In this document: one piece after another, positions 1-11,073 of the stretch
How the letters are laid out: each line of letters opens with the position of its first letter
Position numbering within the stretch: the first letter of the stretch is position 1
Assembly (NCBI GenBank): GCA_021014325.1
Contig: JAJGQC010000408.1
Location: 93,287-157,286, forward strand
Direction of reading: 5' to 3'
From: Plazaster borealis
Taxonomy: Eukaryota > Echinodermata > Asteroidea > Forcipulatida > Labidiasteridae
Length of the DNA stretch: 64,000 nucleotides
Notes under the pieces: generated by a model
The model's input: the letters and a program-made list of their open reading frames with translations, nothing else
Told to the model about the DNA's origin: nothing
Database searches by the model: none
Made by a program: the position numbers and the translations under genes

Positions 1-1864
1 ACTTAACTCAGCCCAATTAATTGGATATTTGCATAATTACAGCCCGTGTGCGAAAATACTTCACAAATTGTACATTAAACACGCAAGTACCTAATTTTTA
101 TTTGAAAAGTTTTCATCGTAAAAACATGAAATCTTCAGTTATTTCTTCATACACGTCTTCATTATATCCCAAACCATCATGCCTAGGCGCCCCAATTAAT
201 TAGTCCACTAATTAAATCAGCCTAACTAATTGAATATTTGCATAATACCAGCCCGTGTGCGAATTTTTAAACAAGTTCCAGATTAAACATGCAAATACCT
301 AATTTTCATTTGAAAAGTTTGCATCGTAAAAACATAAAATCTTCAGGGTTTTCTTCACAGATGTCTTCCTTATATCCCAACCATCATGCCTAGGCGCCCC
401 CAATTAATTAGTCCACTAATTAGATCAGCCTAACTAATTGAATATTCGCATAATACCAGCCCGTGTGCGAATTTTTAAACAAGTTCCAGCTTAAACATGC
501 AAATACCTAATTTTCATTTGAAAAGTTTTCATCGTAAAAACATAAAAAATCTTCATTTTTTTTCTTCACAGATGTCTTCCTTATATCTCAAACCATCATG
601 CCTAGGCGCCCCCAATTAATTAGTCCACTAATTAGATCAGCCTTACTAATTGAATATTTGCATAATATCAGCCCGTGTGCGAATTTTTAAACAAGTTCCA
701 GATTAAACACGCAAATACCTAATTTTCATTTGAAAAGTTTTCATCGTAAAAACATAAAATCTTCAGGGTTTTTTTCACAGATGTCTTCCTTATATCTCAA
801 ACCATCATGCCTAGGCGCCCCAATTAATTAGTCCACTAATTAGATCAGCCTAACTTATTGAATATTTGCATAATATCAGCCCGTGTGCGAATTTTTAAAC
901 AAGTTCCAGATTAAACACGCAAATACCTAATTTTCATTTGAAAGGTTTTCATCGTAAAAACATGAAATCTTCAGGGGGTTTTTCAAAGGTGTCTTCCTTA
1001 TATCCCAAACCATCATGCCTAGGCGCCCCCAATCAATTAGTCCACTAATTAACTCAGCCCAATTAATTGAATATTTGCATAATTACAGCCCGTGTGCGAA
1101 AATATTTCACAAAATCTATATAAAACACGCAAGTACCTAATTTTCGTTTGAAAAGTTTTCATCGTAAAAACATGAAATCTTCAGTTTTTTCTTAATAGAT
1201 GTCTTCCGTATATCCCAAACCATCATGCCTAGGCGCCCCCATTTAATTAATCCACTTATTAGATCAGCCTAACTAATTGAATATTTGCATAAAATTAGCC
1301 CGTAAGCGAATTTAGTATACAACATACCTAATTTTCATTTGAAAAGTTTTTATCGTAAAAACATGAAATCTTCAGTTTTTTCTTCATAGATGTCTTCCTT
1401 ATATCCCAAACCATCATGCCTAGGCGCCCCCATTTAATAAGTCTATGAATTAGAATCAGCCCAACTAATTAAAACAATTGCATAATTATATAGCTCGTGT
1501 GCAAATTTACTATAGGCCCTACAACTACCTAATTTTCATTTGAAAAGTTTTCATCGTAAAAACATGAAATCTTCAGTATTTTCTTCATACACGTCTTCCT
1601 TATATCCCAAACCATCATGCCTAGGCGCCCCCAATTAATTAGTCTACTAATTAGCTGAGCCCAACTAATTAAAACAATTGCATAATTATAGCCCGTGTGC
1701 AAATTTACATACAACTACCTAATTTTCATTTGAAAAGTTGTCGTCGAAAAATTATTAAATTTTAAGTTTTTTCTTCATTGATGTCTTCCTTATATTACAA
1801 ACCATAATTCATAGTCGCCCGATTAAATTTGTTCACTAATTAGCTCAACCCATCTAACAAAATA
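1..1864 (+). repeat. Satellite array (module f) of the preceding unit
   Basis: About eight head-to-tail monomers of roughly 190-211 bp, marked by the recurring CCTAGGCGCC box near 182, 390, 601, 811, 1018, 1229, 1418 and 1619. Each monomer carries AT-rich ATTAATTAG/CTAATTAG blocks, a GCCCGTGTGCGAA box and the segment TTTTCATCGTAAAAACATGAA. Monomers differ by substitutions and short indels, and the last ones (after 1700) are degenerate. The first monomers resemble the expanded array at 53741-57332 more than the short arrays of units 1-3. The array stops abruptly near 1864, where it is fused to the inside of a MITE that belongs to module k. Confidence 0.93.
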
Positions 1865-1932
1865 TCTTTAGACCGTTTTATGTAAATCTGTGATCATAAG
1901 AAAAATTTAATTACCAGTTCTGTAACGTTCCG
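1865..1932. mobile_element. Right-end remnant of a TTAA MITE
   Basis: Only the last ~70 bp of the 351-bp element seen intact at 35354-35704 remain, ending in the inverted terminus CTGTAACGTTCCG. It is followed by the target site TTAA at 1933-1936. The left part was lost in the deletion that fused this remnant to the forward satellite array; ATCTT is shared at the junction. Confidence 0.8.
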
Positions 1933-1936
1933 TTAA

Positions 1937-2165
1937 TATACAATTTGTGAAGTATTTTCGCACACGGGCTGTAATTATGCAAATATCCAATTAGTTAGGC
2001 TGATCTAATTAGTGGAGTAACTAATTGGGGGCGCCTAGGCATGATGGTTTGGGATATAAGGAAGACATCTGTGAAGAAAAACTGAAGATTTCATGTTTTA
2101 CGATGAAAACTTTTCAAATGACAATTAGGTAGTTGTCCTAGTAAATTCGCATACGGGCTAACATT
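1937..2165 (-). repeat. Inverted satellite monomer (module k)
   Basis: Reverse complement of the monomers at 1-1864: it reads from the box CGCACACGGGCTG through GGGGGCGCCTAGGCATGATGG to a terminal CAAATGACAATTAGG. It is the last monomer of the reverse-orientation array that precedes every unit start, as also at 35709-35910 and 47440-47640. Confidence 0.9.
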
Positions 2166-2381
2166 ATTCAAGGCTACCGCATTTTTAACGGTAATGCACT
2201 TTAAGGGAGGCGGGGGATGAACAAACAGTTACATGTGAAGCAAGGTGAGCTAGCCGCCCAGTCTTTAGACTTGACCCAAGTCGAACTTTCGTCGAGCCCT
2301 TCGTCGTCTGATTAATCCACTGCATGCACTTTAACTCAGAATCGCAGCTTGGATGTCGGTGAGCCGGTGTCACAGGGAATT

Positions 2382-3060
2382 CTGTCCCCCCCGCACAGCG
2401 GTCCGGGGGGACAGAATCCCCTAGGGAAATGTGTCCCCCGCCCAGGGTTTTCTGTCCGCCACTAGGGGAATTTGTCCCCCCTCTCACATTTGTTCCCTTG
2501 TTTGCCTCTGTGCGACACTTGAAATCTTTTTAACTATATAAAACCAAGCATGAGAATGGGCGATGATGACAAAACCGGAAATCCATCGTACGAAAAATAA
2601 ATCGGAAAATTCCAACGCTAAAAATGCATAGTTATCCGGATTCTGGGCAATGTCCGTAATTTGGGCAAAGTGACCTAGGCGTCAGCGCCGCACTCAGTGA
2701 ATTGTTGTCAGTAGACTTTTCTTTTCAAAGTCTCCACACACAAAAATGTTCATTTGCTTAAAATTATTGACTAAAATAAGTAACAATAAGATAATACTTC
2801 TATTATAAACCAGCAAAGCCAGGTGAATAAAGCAAGTTTATTGATTTAGTTCCGTGGACGCTCGTGCCTGGGGGACATAATTATTCTCCGTTGGAGGACA
2901 CAATCTCCGTTGAGCACGGCGGACAGAATAACCTAACGAGAGACAGTTTATCCTAGGAGATACTGTCTCGGGGGACGTTGTACCCTAAAAAAACAGGTAA
3001 AGTTGTTCGGGGGGACAGATTCACCGGGGGGACAGAATCTCCGTCCACACCGGAAAATAA
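2382..3060. repeat. Clustered GTCCCC / GGGGAC motifs in opposite orientation
   Basis: Between 2382 and 2485 the motif occurs mainly as TGTCCCC, and between 2870 and 3060 as GGGGACA, so the two clusters face each other across about 400 bp of unremarkable sequence. The first two copies form a hairpin at 2382-2414 (CTGTCCCCCC paired with GGGGGGACAG). This looks like subterminal motif arrays of a non-autonomous DNA element, but I could not define termini or a target duplication. Homologous clusters lie at about 19148-19810, 36117-36775 and 47888-48542. Confidence 0.5.
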
Positions 3061-3349
3061 CACTAGTCCCAGCGCCCTCTATGTTTATTCATTACAAACG
3101 TGCACAGTGTATACACCCGAACGTTGGTATACGATCTTTGGTTGGTACTGATTGTGTGTACCGAACAAACACCATGGTCTTGGAACCAAGACTATGCTCA
3201 CACCAGCAGCTAGCCTCGCTACCATGGGCAAAGCGCCATATCGATACCTCTCTCGTCACTAACCCCTGGTAGGGAAACACTCAAAATCAAGGCTGATTGG
3301 CTCACCAAAAGTTGCTGCTTTGCGCACACACTTAAAACATTCGAGCGCT

Positions 3350-3511
3350 TGTTGGCCCAAAAAGGTGTCAAATAAAGTGCTCTATGAAAAAACCAACGAG
3401 AAACCATGGAGTGTCATAATTGCCAAAAGACGCCTGAGATGGACAGGCCATCTCCTGAGACTACCTGATGAAACACCAGCCAAGCAAGCAGCGGCGGAGG
3501 AACACTTTTAA
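3350..3511 (+). pseudogene. LINE reverse-transcriptase C-terminal fragment
   Basis: The frame contains the motif series W-P...SN..LYEKTN..PWS, then KRRLRWTGHLLRLPDETPA, which is the characteristic end of many non-LTR retrotransposon reverse transcriptases, after the polymerase domain. Only about 50 codons survive. No polymerase YxDD box, endonuclease, 3' UTR or poly(A) tail is visible, so it is a dead fragment captured inside the unit. The family match is from remembered motif patterns; the superfamily (RTE, CR1, L1-like) is left open. The frame is also continuous in unit 2 but shifted in units 3 and 4. Confidence 0.6.
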
Positions 3512-5869
3512 AAGTGGGGGGGGGGGCCTTTTTTTTCCTATGTACTTTATTTCCATTTGCACAACATAGGTATGTAGGCACACACCGGCTATGTTGGGCT
3601 ATTTGGGGTACAAAATAGACCCACACATGACTCTGACGGTCTTCCAGCAGTAGAGTAGACCAATCCCTAAAAGAAACCGTCAAATTTAGCCGTTATCGAG
3701 CATTTTCAAATAACTGAGTTCACGTGATTTATCTGAACCAATTCTTTTACGCAGATAAATAACAAGATCTTTGGAGTTGATTTTACTTTCAGCGATCTAA
3801 AAAGTGTATTACTGAACCAAATTCAACTCGACTGGGTTAACAACAAGAGCGATTGACGCAGCTGTAAGCCAAAATGCAATTTGCCCGTAAAAATGGCGTT
3901 TTATTCGGGAACGATCGTTAGACAACATTACTATACCTTATACATTGAACAACTACCACCATTCTGTGATTTGCCAATTGGCCATCAAGACGTGTTTTGT
4001 TAGATCGACTAAATGCAGATTGTGTCTACGTCATTAAGCCGCTAAGCTAATCGGATAACGTGGCAAGTGTGCATGCTCATAAGACGCATCCCGACCGTAC
4101 CTCTAGCCTCTTTCTAGAATGGTGTCTTTATGAGCATGCGCACTTGCAGACAAGCATTTTTTCAAAACGGCCGCACAAAAAATCTTTTTTGATGAATTAT
4201 CGGAAATAAGTTGGTTTAATTTGTGAATATTTGTGTATGTAAATATAATAGCGGGTTGCTTGGAGTATTGAGACCACATGACTTATACAATAAAATCTTG
4301 ACTATTGACCCGAAGACAGCACAGAAAGTGGTTTATGGGAGTTGTTGATTTTTAATGTAAATAAACTATGGTGGTGTTTCAGTGGGTGTGTTGTTCATCC
4401 TACCTTTTACAGAAATCAAAACAGGACAAAACAAGGTCACAATACTGCACCAAACTACACGTTTCACTTTCAGATATAAAAAAAATGTACAGGGCAGCGA
4501 CCCACACCACCCGGTACTCAGAGCTACATTCTATACCTTGCACTTCAAAGAAGGACATTACAGTGTTGACTTGTTTTTAATTAAGATGAATTTTAAACCA
4601 TTTATGGGTGTGATAAGCTAGCACACATTAGTGATTCAGTGCAAATCAAGGAACCTCCAATGTGAGACTCAGCACAATGGAATTTGAAATAATAAACACT
4701 TTCGCGGTAATATGCGCCATCATGTTCAGGCGTGCTATTAAAACTAATGGACCATCGCACCAGTCCTCAGTAAACTTTGGGAAACCGAATTTGCAAAGTG
4801 AATAGTGATTAGGGCTTATAACGTGGTGGTCAAGTTCATGGACGGTACACTTGTTTTCAAATTGAAACACAATTGTCATTATCATCGGCGTTTCATACGA
4901 ATCAGCAAAATTTCCCCTTGAAAAAATAACCGAGAACCACAAACTAGAAAAAGAAAAGGTAACACTATCGATTTAAATATAGGAATCAAACTTTAATAAT
5001 AAAACAAGAATAATTTTTTGTTTGGGGGGGATAAAAAAAGAAACTTTAAGAACACCCAAATTAACAGTTACTCGATCGCGCAACATTGCACTCGAGAGGC
5101 ACTAGCGTAGTCCGCTGGGCTACGTGGCAATGGTCAATGAAATTGTGAAATACTTTATATAATGTCACATCATGTCGTCGTGTACGCGTCAACAGGGGGA
5201 GGGAGGGCTCGTTTCGCATCATTTTACCACTGCTTAACTAAATGAACTAGAAATATTTTCGGGGCCTAATAAAGATGACATCGGGGTTATTATCAGATGT
5301 ATATGGTGAGCCTTATTAAAATGGGAGACTACATTTAAAAAACCATCTGACACTACATTGCGGCTAAGGCTGAAATTGCGCCTGGTGCATGCTAACGGCT
5401 TCTAGTGGGAATAACTCACGCAGACACGTTGTGGCGCAGCCGGGATTCCGGAACCAGCCCGCTATAAAGTCAGCCTATTTTTACACCCGATCGCTAGTCT
5501 CGTGTGTGCTACTCGCACCAGCGGTGACTCGCACTGCAGGACTGGTGAAATATGCATCGTGGGCCATTACTATAATCTTTTGTCCGGGGATGGCAACTCG
5601 CCTACGTTTGGCGTTAATTGCTGATTTGTGTTATGAATAAGATTATTTTGAGAAATGTAAAGGCGTGTATAATATTACAAAAGGTGGTTGTCAGTGAACC
5701 ATAATTTGGTTTCAATAGCTCGATTAAAAGTGGGGGGGGGGGGGGCAAAATGACTACATTTTCAAAAGTGGGGGCAACGGCCCTCGGCCCCCCGGTTCCG
5801 CCGCCGGTGCAAGCAAGCGCTTATGATAATTCCCTGGTGAAAGCGCCCGCCCTCCCTCATGCGGTCAAA
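3512..5869. other. Unit leader, no recognisable gene
   Basis: This 2.4 kb stretch holds a hairpin (4063-4147), long G runs (about 3517 and 5732-5745), and short open frames with no recognisable family. The longest, a 98-codon minus-strand frame at 4646-4942, has several amino-acid changes among the four copies and a 36-bp deletion in unit 2, so I do not call it a gene. The last 150 bp are GC-rich. Homologous stretches: 20273-22585, 37236-39551 and 49005-51343. Confidence 0.7.
4063..4147. repeat. Short inverted repeat (hairpin)
   Basis: Left arm GCAAGTGTGCATGCTCATAA pairs with right arm TTATGAGCATGCGCACTTGC with one mismatch around a ~35-bp spacer. The same hairpin is at 20817-20901, 37778-37862 and 49548-49632. 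It may be a miniature palindromic element or a structured spot; nothing shows a function. Confidence 0.75.
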
Positions 5870-5941
5870 AATAATTATGGTCAATTAGTTGCACGTGGAT
5901 TCCAAGCTACATACAATGTAAAGTCCCGGGATTAAGTACCG

Positions 5942-6250
5942 ACACTAACTAGCACAGTTGGATAAGTGCCGGGACTGTTTCACGCTCAGACGCCCCGGTC
6001 TGGGTTCGAGCCCGGCTGACCCTACATTATAGGTACAAGACTGCTTGATGTGGCTAAAGCGTGACTGGGGTTCTGTCTTGTTTTCCTCCCTGATGGGCAG
6101 CGCCAATTCAAAGGTTAGGATCGGAAACAGGGGAGGACATGCTGTGGGTCGGAGGCCATTGCCATAAGGGAACTAGGGAAGCCGGATAGGGGCCAGTGTG
6201 TGCTATTAAACTGATTCCGGTGCCTGAAAGCCCGACAACCACAGCGTAAC
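5942..6250 (+). mobile_element. tRNA-derived SINE-like element, copy 1a
   Basis: An A box TAGCACAGTTGG at 5950-5961 fits the RNA polymerase III consensus exactly, and a B box GGTTCGAGCCC lies at 6003-6013, a tRNA-like spacing of 53 bp. The D-stem GCAC/GTGC is intact, whereas the anticodon and T arms are degenerate, so this is a SINE head and not a tRNA gene. A non-tRNA body of about 230 bp follows to about 6250. No clean target duplication was found, so the 3' end is approximate. All copies occupy the same place in the unit: they were amplified with it, not by new insertion. Confidence 0.65.
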
Positions 6251-7419
6251 TTTTTATCTTTTTTTATCCAAATTCAATTTGTACTTTGTTTTTGTCTTTT
6301 TTGATGCAACAACACAATAAAAGATGCAAAGAATAATGCAGCATTGTTTAATATTTGCGTTGCATCTAATTTTAGAGGACTCACGGAGGAGCAACCTCAA
6401 AGGGGCCGGCGGCGCTCTGTTCACCACCAACTGGCCGGACAGACTCGGTAGGTGATCAAAGGAGGATCGTGAGAGCATATCGGGCATGGGTCTTCCTAGG
6501 TCGCGGGCCTCGGCGGGACCCTTGCCTGGCTGGCGCGGGAGTCCTCCAGGAAGACGGCAAAGTACAAAGTTGGAGGCCTTATGAGGAGCAATCTCAAAAA
6601 AATATATATAATAAATATATATATTATTAATTTTTATTTTATTTTTTTTTTTTTGGGGGGGGGGGGGTCCAACTTTTAACATTATTGTGTTTATTTTGTA
6701 TCTGTCTAGTATAGAATATTTTAAGGGCCTACAAAATATTCATGAGGCCGTCCATCCGTTTTATTCCCAATTCGCCGTATTTTTGACCGCGTGAGGGCGT
6801 ATATGTAAACCGAATTCACGTGATGCAAAATAAGTAAACGAACTGGGTTTTTGCATTGTTATTATTATGTTGATGTATTTCGTCATTGATGCAAGAAAAC
6901 TGCATACAGGCAATTAAAATAAGATGAAACTGTTATTGTGATGTAAGAGGGTGCACCACACTAAATAGGCCAAAATTCATGCGCCAAACTGATTATCATA
7001 TTTTGTAGGCCGTCAAAATCTGTTAAACAAACCGATTTGCTGCCAGTTTTCGTGAAGCACGCTTATCCACTTCCCAAGCCAAATAGGACCAACTTAAATC
7101 CAAAATGTATCCAGTCTCCTGAAAAGTTAAAGCACAGAACCCCCAGGTTCGGATAGATTGTTATATTTACACAATTGCATGACCCCAAAAATCTTATTAT
7201 TCAAAAGTAACTGCGGGTTTACAAAAAATGATAATTAGCTTGGCGCATGAATTTTGGCCTAAATTTAGGGTGGCACACCAGACTGAACTCAGCACTAAAT
7301 TGAGTGCCAGCATGGCAAGAAATTTAGTGCTAGCACCAAATTTCAAAAAAACTTGTCAACGACCGTCAAGGACAGTCCGAACAGAATCCAAAATTCTCGT
7401 TTTATACCCCGTATTCATG
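6251..7419. other. Module e, no recognisable gene
   Basis: AT-rich DNA after the SINE. It holds a GC-rich patch (6375-6590), an (AT)n stretch near 6600-6630 and a T-run followed by a G-run (6640-6667) whose lengths differ in every copy. A 142-codon minus-strand frame crosses the GC-rich patch and ends in low complexity; copies have frames of different length and I recognise no domain. Homologues: 11903-13060, 22969-24125, 28606-29519 (with a ~240-bp deletion at 29050), 39934-41096 and 51733-53740 (with an insertion). Confidence 0.7.
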
Positions 7420-8840
7420 TGAAAAGTTTTCATCGTAAAAACATGAAATCTTCAGGTTTTTTTCATAGATGTCTTCTTTATATCCCAAACCATCATGCCT
7501 AGGCGCCCCCAATTAATTAGTCCACGACTAAACTCAGCCCAATTAATTGGATATTTGCATAATACGTGCCCGTGTGCGAATTTTTAAACAAGTTCCAGAT
7601 TAAACACGCAAATACCTAATTTTCATTTGAAAAGTTTTCATCGTAAAAACATAAAATCTTCAGGGGTTTTTTCACAGATGTCTTCCTTATATCCCAAACC
7701 ATCATGCCTAGGCGCCCCAATTAATTAGTCTACTAATTAGATCAGCCTAACTAATTGAATATTTGCATAATACCAGCCCGTGTGTGAATTTTTAAACAAG
7801 TTCCAGATTAAACACGCACCTAATTTTCATTTGAAAAGTTTTCATCGTAAAAACATGAAATCTTCAGGGGTTTTTTCTTAGGTGTTTTCCTTATATCCCA
7901 AACCATCATGCCTAGGCGCCCCTCACTTAATAAGTCCACTAATTAACTCAGCCCAATTAAATGGATATTTGCATAATTACAGCCCGTGTGCGAAAATACT
8001 TCACAAATTCTATATTAAACACGCAAGTACCTAATTTTCATTTGAAAAGTTTTCATCGTAAAAACATGAAATCTTCAGTTTTTTCTTAATAGATGTCTTC
8101 CTTATATCCCAAACCATCATGCCTAGGCGCCCCCAATTAATAAGTCCATGAATTAGATCAGCCCAACTAATTAAAACAATTGCATAATTATATAGCTCGT
8201 GTGCAAATTTACTATAGGCCCTATCAACTACCTAATTTTCATTTGAAAAGTTTTCATTGTAAAAACATGAAGTCTTCCTTATATCCCAAACCATCATGCC
8301 TAGGCGCCCCAGTTAATTAGTCTACTAATCAGATCAGCCTAACAAATTGAATATTTGCATAAAATTTGCCCGTGAGCGAATTTAGTATATACAAAAAGTA
8401 CCTAATTTTCATTTGAAAAGTTTTTATCGTAAAAACATGAAATCTTCAGGGTTTTTTCCATAAATGTCTTCCTTATATCCCAAACCATCATGCCTAGGCG
8501 CCCCCAATTAATTAGTCCACTAATTAGTTGAGCCCAACTAATTAAAAAATTGCATAATTATAGCCCGTGTGCAAATTTACATACAACTACCTAATTTTCA
8601 TTTGAAAAGTTGTTTTTTCTTCATTGATGTCTTCCTTATATTACAAACCATAATTCATAGTCGCCCGATTAAATTTGTTCACTAATTAGCTCAACCCATC
8701 TAACAAAATATCTGCAAAAAATTTACGACAAGTTGTAGATTAAACACGCAACTATACCTATTTTTCATTTGAAAAGTAATCATAAAAAAACCATAAAATC
8801 CTGTTTTTCCTCATAGATGTCTTATCCCAAACCATAACTC
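7420..8840 (+). repeat. Forward satellite array (module f), copy 1a
   Basis: Six monomers with the CCTAGGCGCC box (about 7497, 7707, 7911, 8122, 8299, 8494) followed by two degenerate ones in which the box reads CATAGTCGCC or is lost. Orientation is opposite to the module k monomers. Confidence 0.92.
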
Positions 8841-11073
8841 TTTCACAATGTGTAAACAGTGCCACTTTTGTGTTTACCAAATAATGTTAACTGGCATTTA
8901 TTACCACATACGACAGGTAGACACTTCGTTTTCACTGAGTGGGCTGTATGAGCCGCCTTTTATTCAAATTTAATACGCAAATAATGACATGTGTTCTTAA
9001 AATGATCTCCGGTCGTTAATAATCCATGAGACTGTTATGAACATTTTTCTGTGACGAATACAAAATTATCCTACCTGATTTCCAAATCTGAAAGCTAACT
9101 CTTTGCAAACATGATTCTCTACGAAATCATAGTCATTAAAACAGCACTGGGATGATCTCCGGCAGTAGCATTTAATTCGCAAAAAACAATCCGTCAGGTA
9201 TATAAACAAAATGAGACAAAATTATTTAAAAAGTAACATTATTGAATGAATACACCCGGGGACTATGGAGGTGTAAACAATGAAAGTTCGGATTATGATT
9301 GAAAAGAACCAATCGGGAGAGTAGCCGGATACGAAAACTCAAAACCCTGTGGGACAAATGAGAACGTATGTTGGTCCCAAGCTTTTCACTTGTTAGTTTT
9401 ATTGTATAACAATCGAACGGTTCCAACAACGAAAGGTTACTTTTCCTTTCATTTCCCTTATCCCTTTTTTCCGCATTTAAAAATCAGGACCACAGAGGTA
9501 CAACTTTTTTTCCAATTTTATGAAAGCTAAGCACAGACAATATTACTATAGAGGTTCCCATAAACCTCTATTATAGTGTTGCACCCAACCACACACGTCT
9601 GTGACACCCCTACATATAAAACATTGTTATACACTTGCATTTACCAATGATTTTTTATCTATACTGACTTCTTTACATGCCCATCTGATGTCAAGCATTA
9701 TTTGAGCCTTAATTTAGTTCTGTAATTAAATAGTTCTTTCTTAATTCGCCTTAATTAGTTAATCATAATAAACAAACAAACAGTTCACTTTTTGCTGTTT
9801 ACAACAATAACAAATAATACTTATGATCAAAAGAAAATGATCAAAATATATCGCCCTTGCAATTAACCCCTGGATTTCTTAGGCCTACTTGGTCAACACA
9901 TTGACACACATTACAAAAAAAACACAAAAAAAAAAACACACCCGTAACATTTCTGTATCCGAATGCCACTTTTTCATTAATATTTGATAAATAAAATAGC
10001 ATCTATCTATACTATAAAACCGTAACATGCCCCCATGTTACATTACAAACGCACCACCGAAACAAGTGACGAAGCCAGCCTAACAAGAATGCTCACGGCG
10101 CTTCGTAGAGATACAATTTAAAAAGGTAATTTAAAGACAATTTACAAAATTACAAATGTACAGAAAAGGAGTGGCCAAACAATTTTAGGCACATTAAAAT
10201 GTAGTTGTTTTATCACATGACCCAAAAACAGGATTACCAAAAAAATACCTTTAAGTAATCAATAATTTCTAAATCAACAATAAAATTGTAAAAATCACTG
10301 CAGACTGCAAAACACCCCATAAAACCTGGATCACCCAGTAGCAGAAGGAAAAATATTTAACAAAAAGCAGACAGAAAGGCAATATAAAAACCCAAACAGA
10401 AAAACAGAAAACGCGACACCACTCCTCTCCACGAACAAAGTAAAAGATTGTGTAAACTCACATCCTGAATAACTTAAAGCAAAAAAGGAAAACCTGTAAG
10501 GTTTTTTATTTCGTTATTTTGAAAAAAGGCGAGTCTTCAAAAACGTTTTCGTATTTATTTATTCATTATTATTATTATTATTATTTTTTTTTGGGGGGGG
10601 GATCATTATCAATTTTACTATTTATTGTCTGTTCATTAATTCCTTTTTTTGTGTTGACTATGTTCACATCAACTTTACTTCATAAAAAGAATCCCATAAT
10701 GCGATTATATTATTTAAATAACAACACATAATTCTGCTTCATTAAAGAGGAAGGGAAATTGCCAATACAATTTTGTGATGTACTCATTTTCCAACAGATA
10801 GAGTCCTCATGTGAGTGGGGGAAAAAGTCTCTAACTCACGTTAACATTGTGTAAATTGCAATTGCATTCGATACCCTTCCAGTGAAACAAATTTACATCT
10901 AAAATATCTGATGACATCATTCTAAGAAAAATGGGTCTCTACATTTTTTTACGGGGATGATTGGTTCATTCCGGACTCTGTTAATAGAAAAGGTACTTCA
11001 ACAAAACGAGAATTGTGTGTTATAGTTTTTGCAAAACTATTGAGTACTATACCGATGTTAGTTAGATATTACT
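8841..11073. other. Module g, no recognisable gene
   Basis: 2.2 kb of AT-rich unique-looking DNA, present in all six blocks. It carries a strong hairpin at 9545-9577, a GTAACATG/CATGTTAC inverted repeat near 10022-10042, an A-rich tract near 9915-9940 and an (ATT)n-T-G tract near 10565-10601. A 67-codon minus-strand frame (9226-9429) recurs in every copy but has no recognisable motif and acquires amino-acid changes. Homologues: 14477-16700, 25551-27776, 30943-33118, 42517-44747, 57333-62544 (split by the foldback element). Confidence 0.7.
9545..9577. repeat. 33-bp hairpin
   Basis: ACTATAGAGGTT and AACCTCTATTATAGT form a stem around a ~6-nt loop. It is conserved in all copies: 15183-15215, 26256-26288, 31647-31679, 43221-43253 and 61018-61050. 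Function unknown. Confidence 0.75.

Noticed and set aside
3003..3272. 89-aa plus-strand frame in the leader
   Set aside because: Its start lies in the GGGGGACAG motif cluster and it has no known motif. The high similarity between units reflects recent duplication and not selection.
4646..4942. 98-aa minus-strand frame as a gene
   Set aside because: Copies differ by several amino-acid changes (for example HHVI against DLVT, CTVHEL against RTVHEF), and unit 2 has a 36-bp deletion. No family was recognised.
5389..5640. 83-105 aa plus-strand frame in the unit leader
   Set aside because: Stop position changes with a two-base indel (TTATGAATAAG against TTATATGAATAAG), and the changes are not biased to silent sites. 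There is no recognisable family.
5942..6015. Functional tRNA gene
   Set aside because: The A and B boxes are good, but anticodon and T arms do not fold properly, there is no clear acceptor stem, and a non-tRNA body follows. SINE-derived is the better reading.
9226..9429. 67-aa minus-strand frame repeated in all six blocks
   Set aside because: It has no motif, no upstream signal and amino-acid-changing differences between copies (L/H, S/F). Its recurrence is explained by block duplication.
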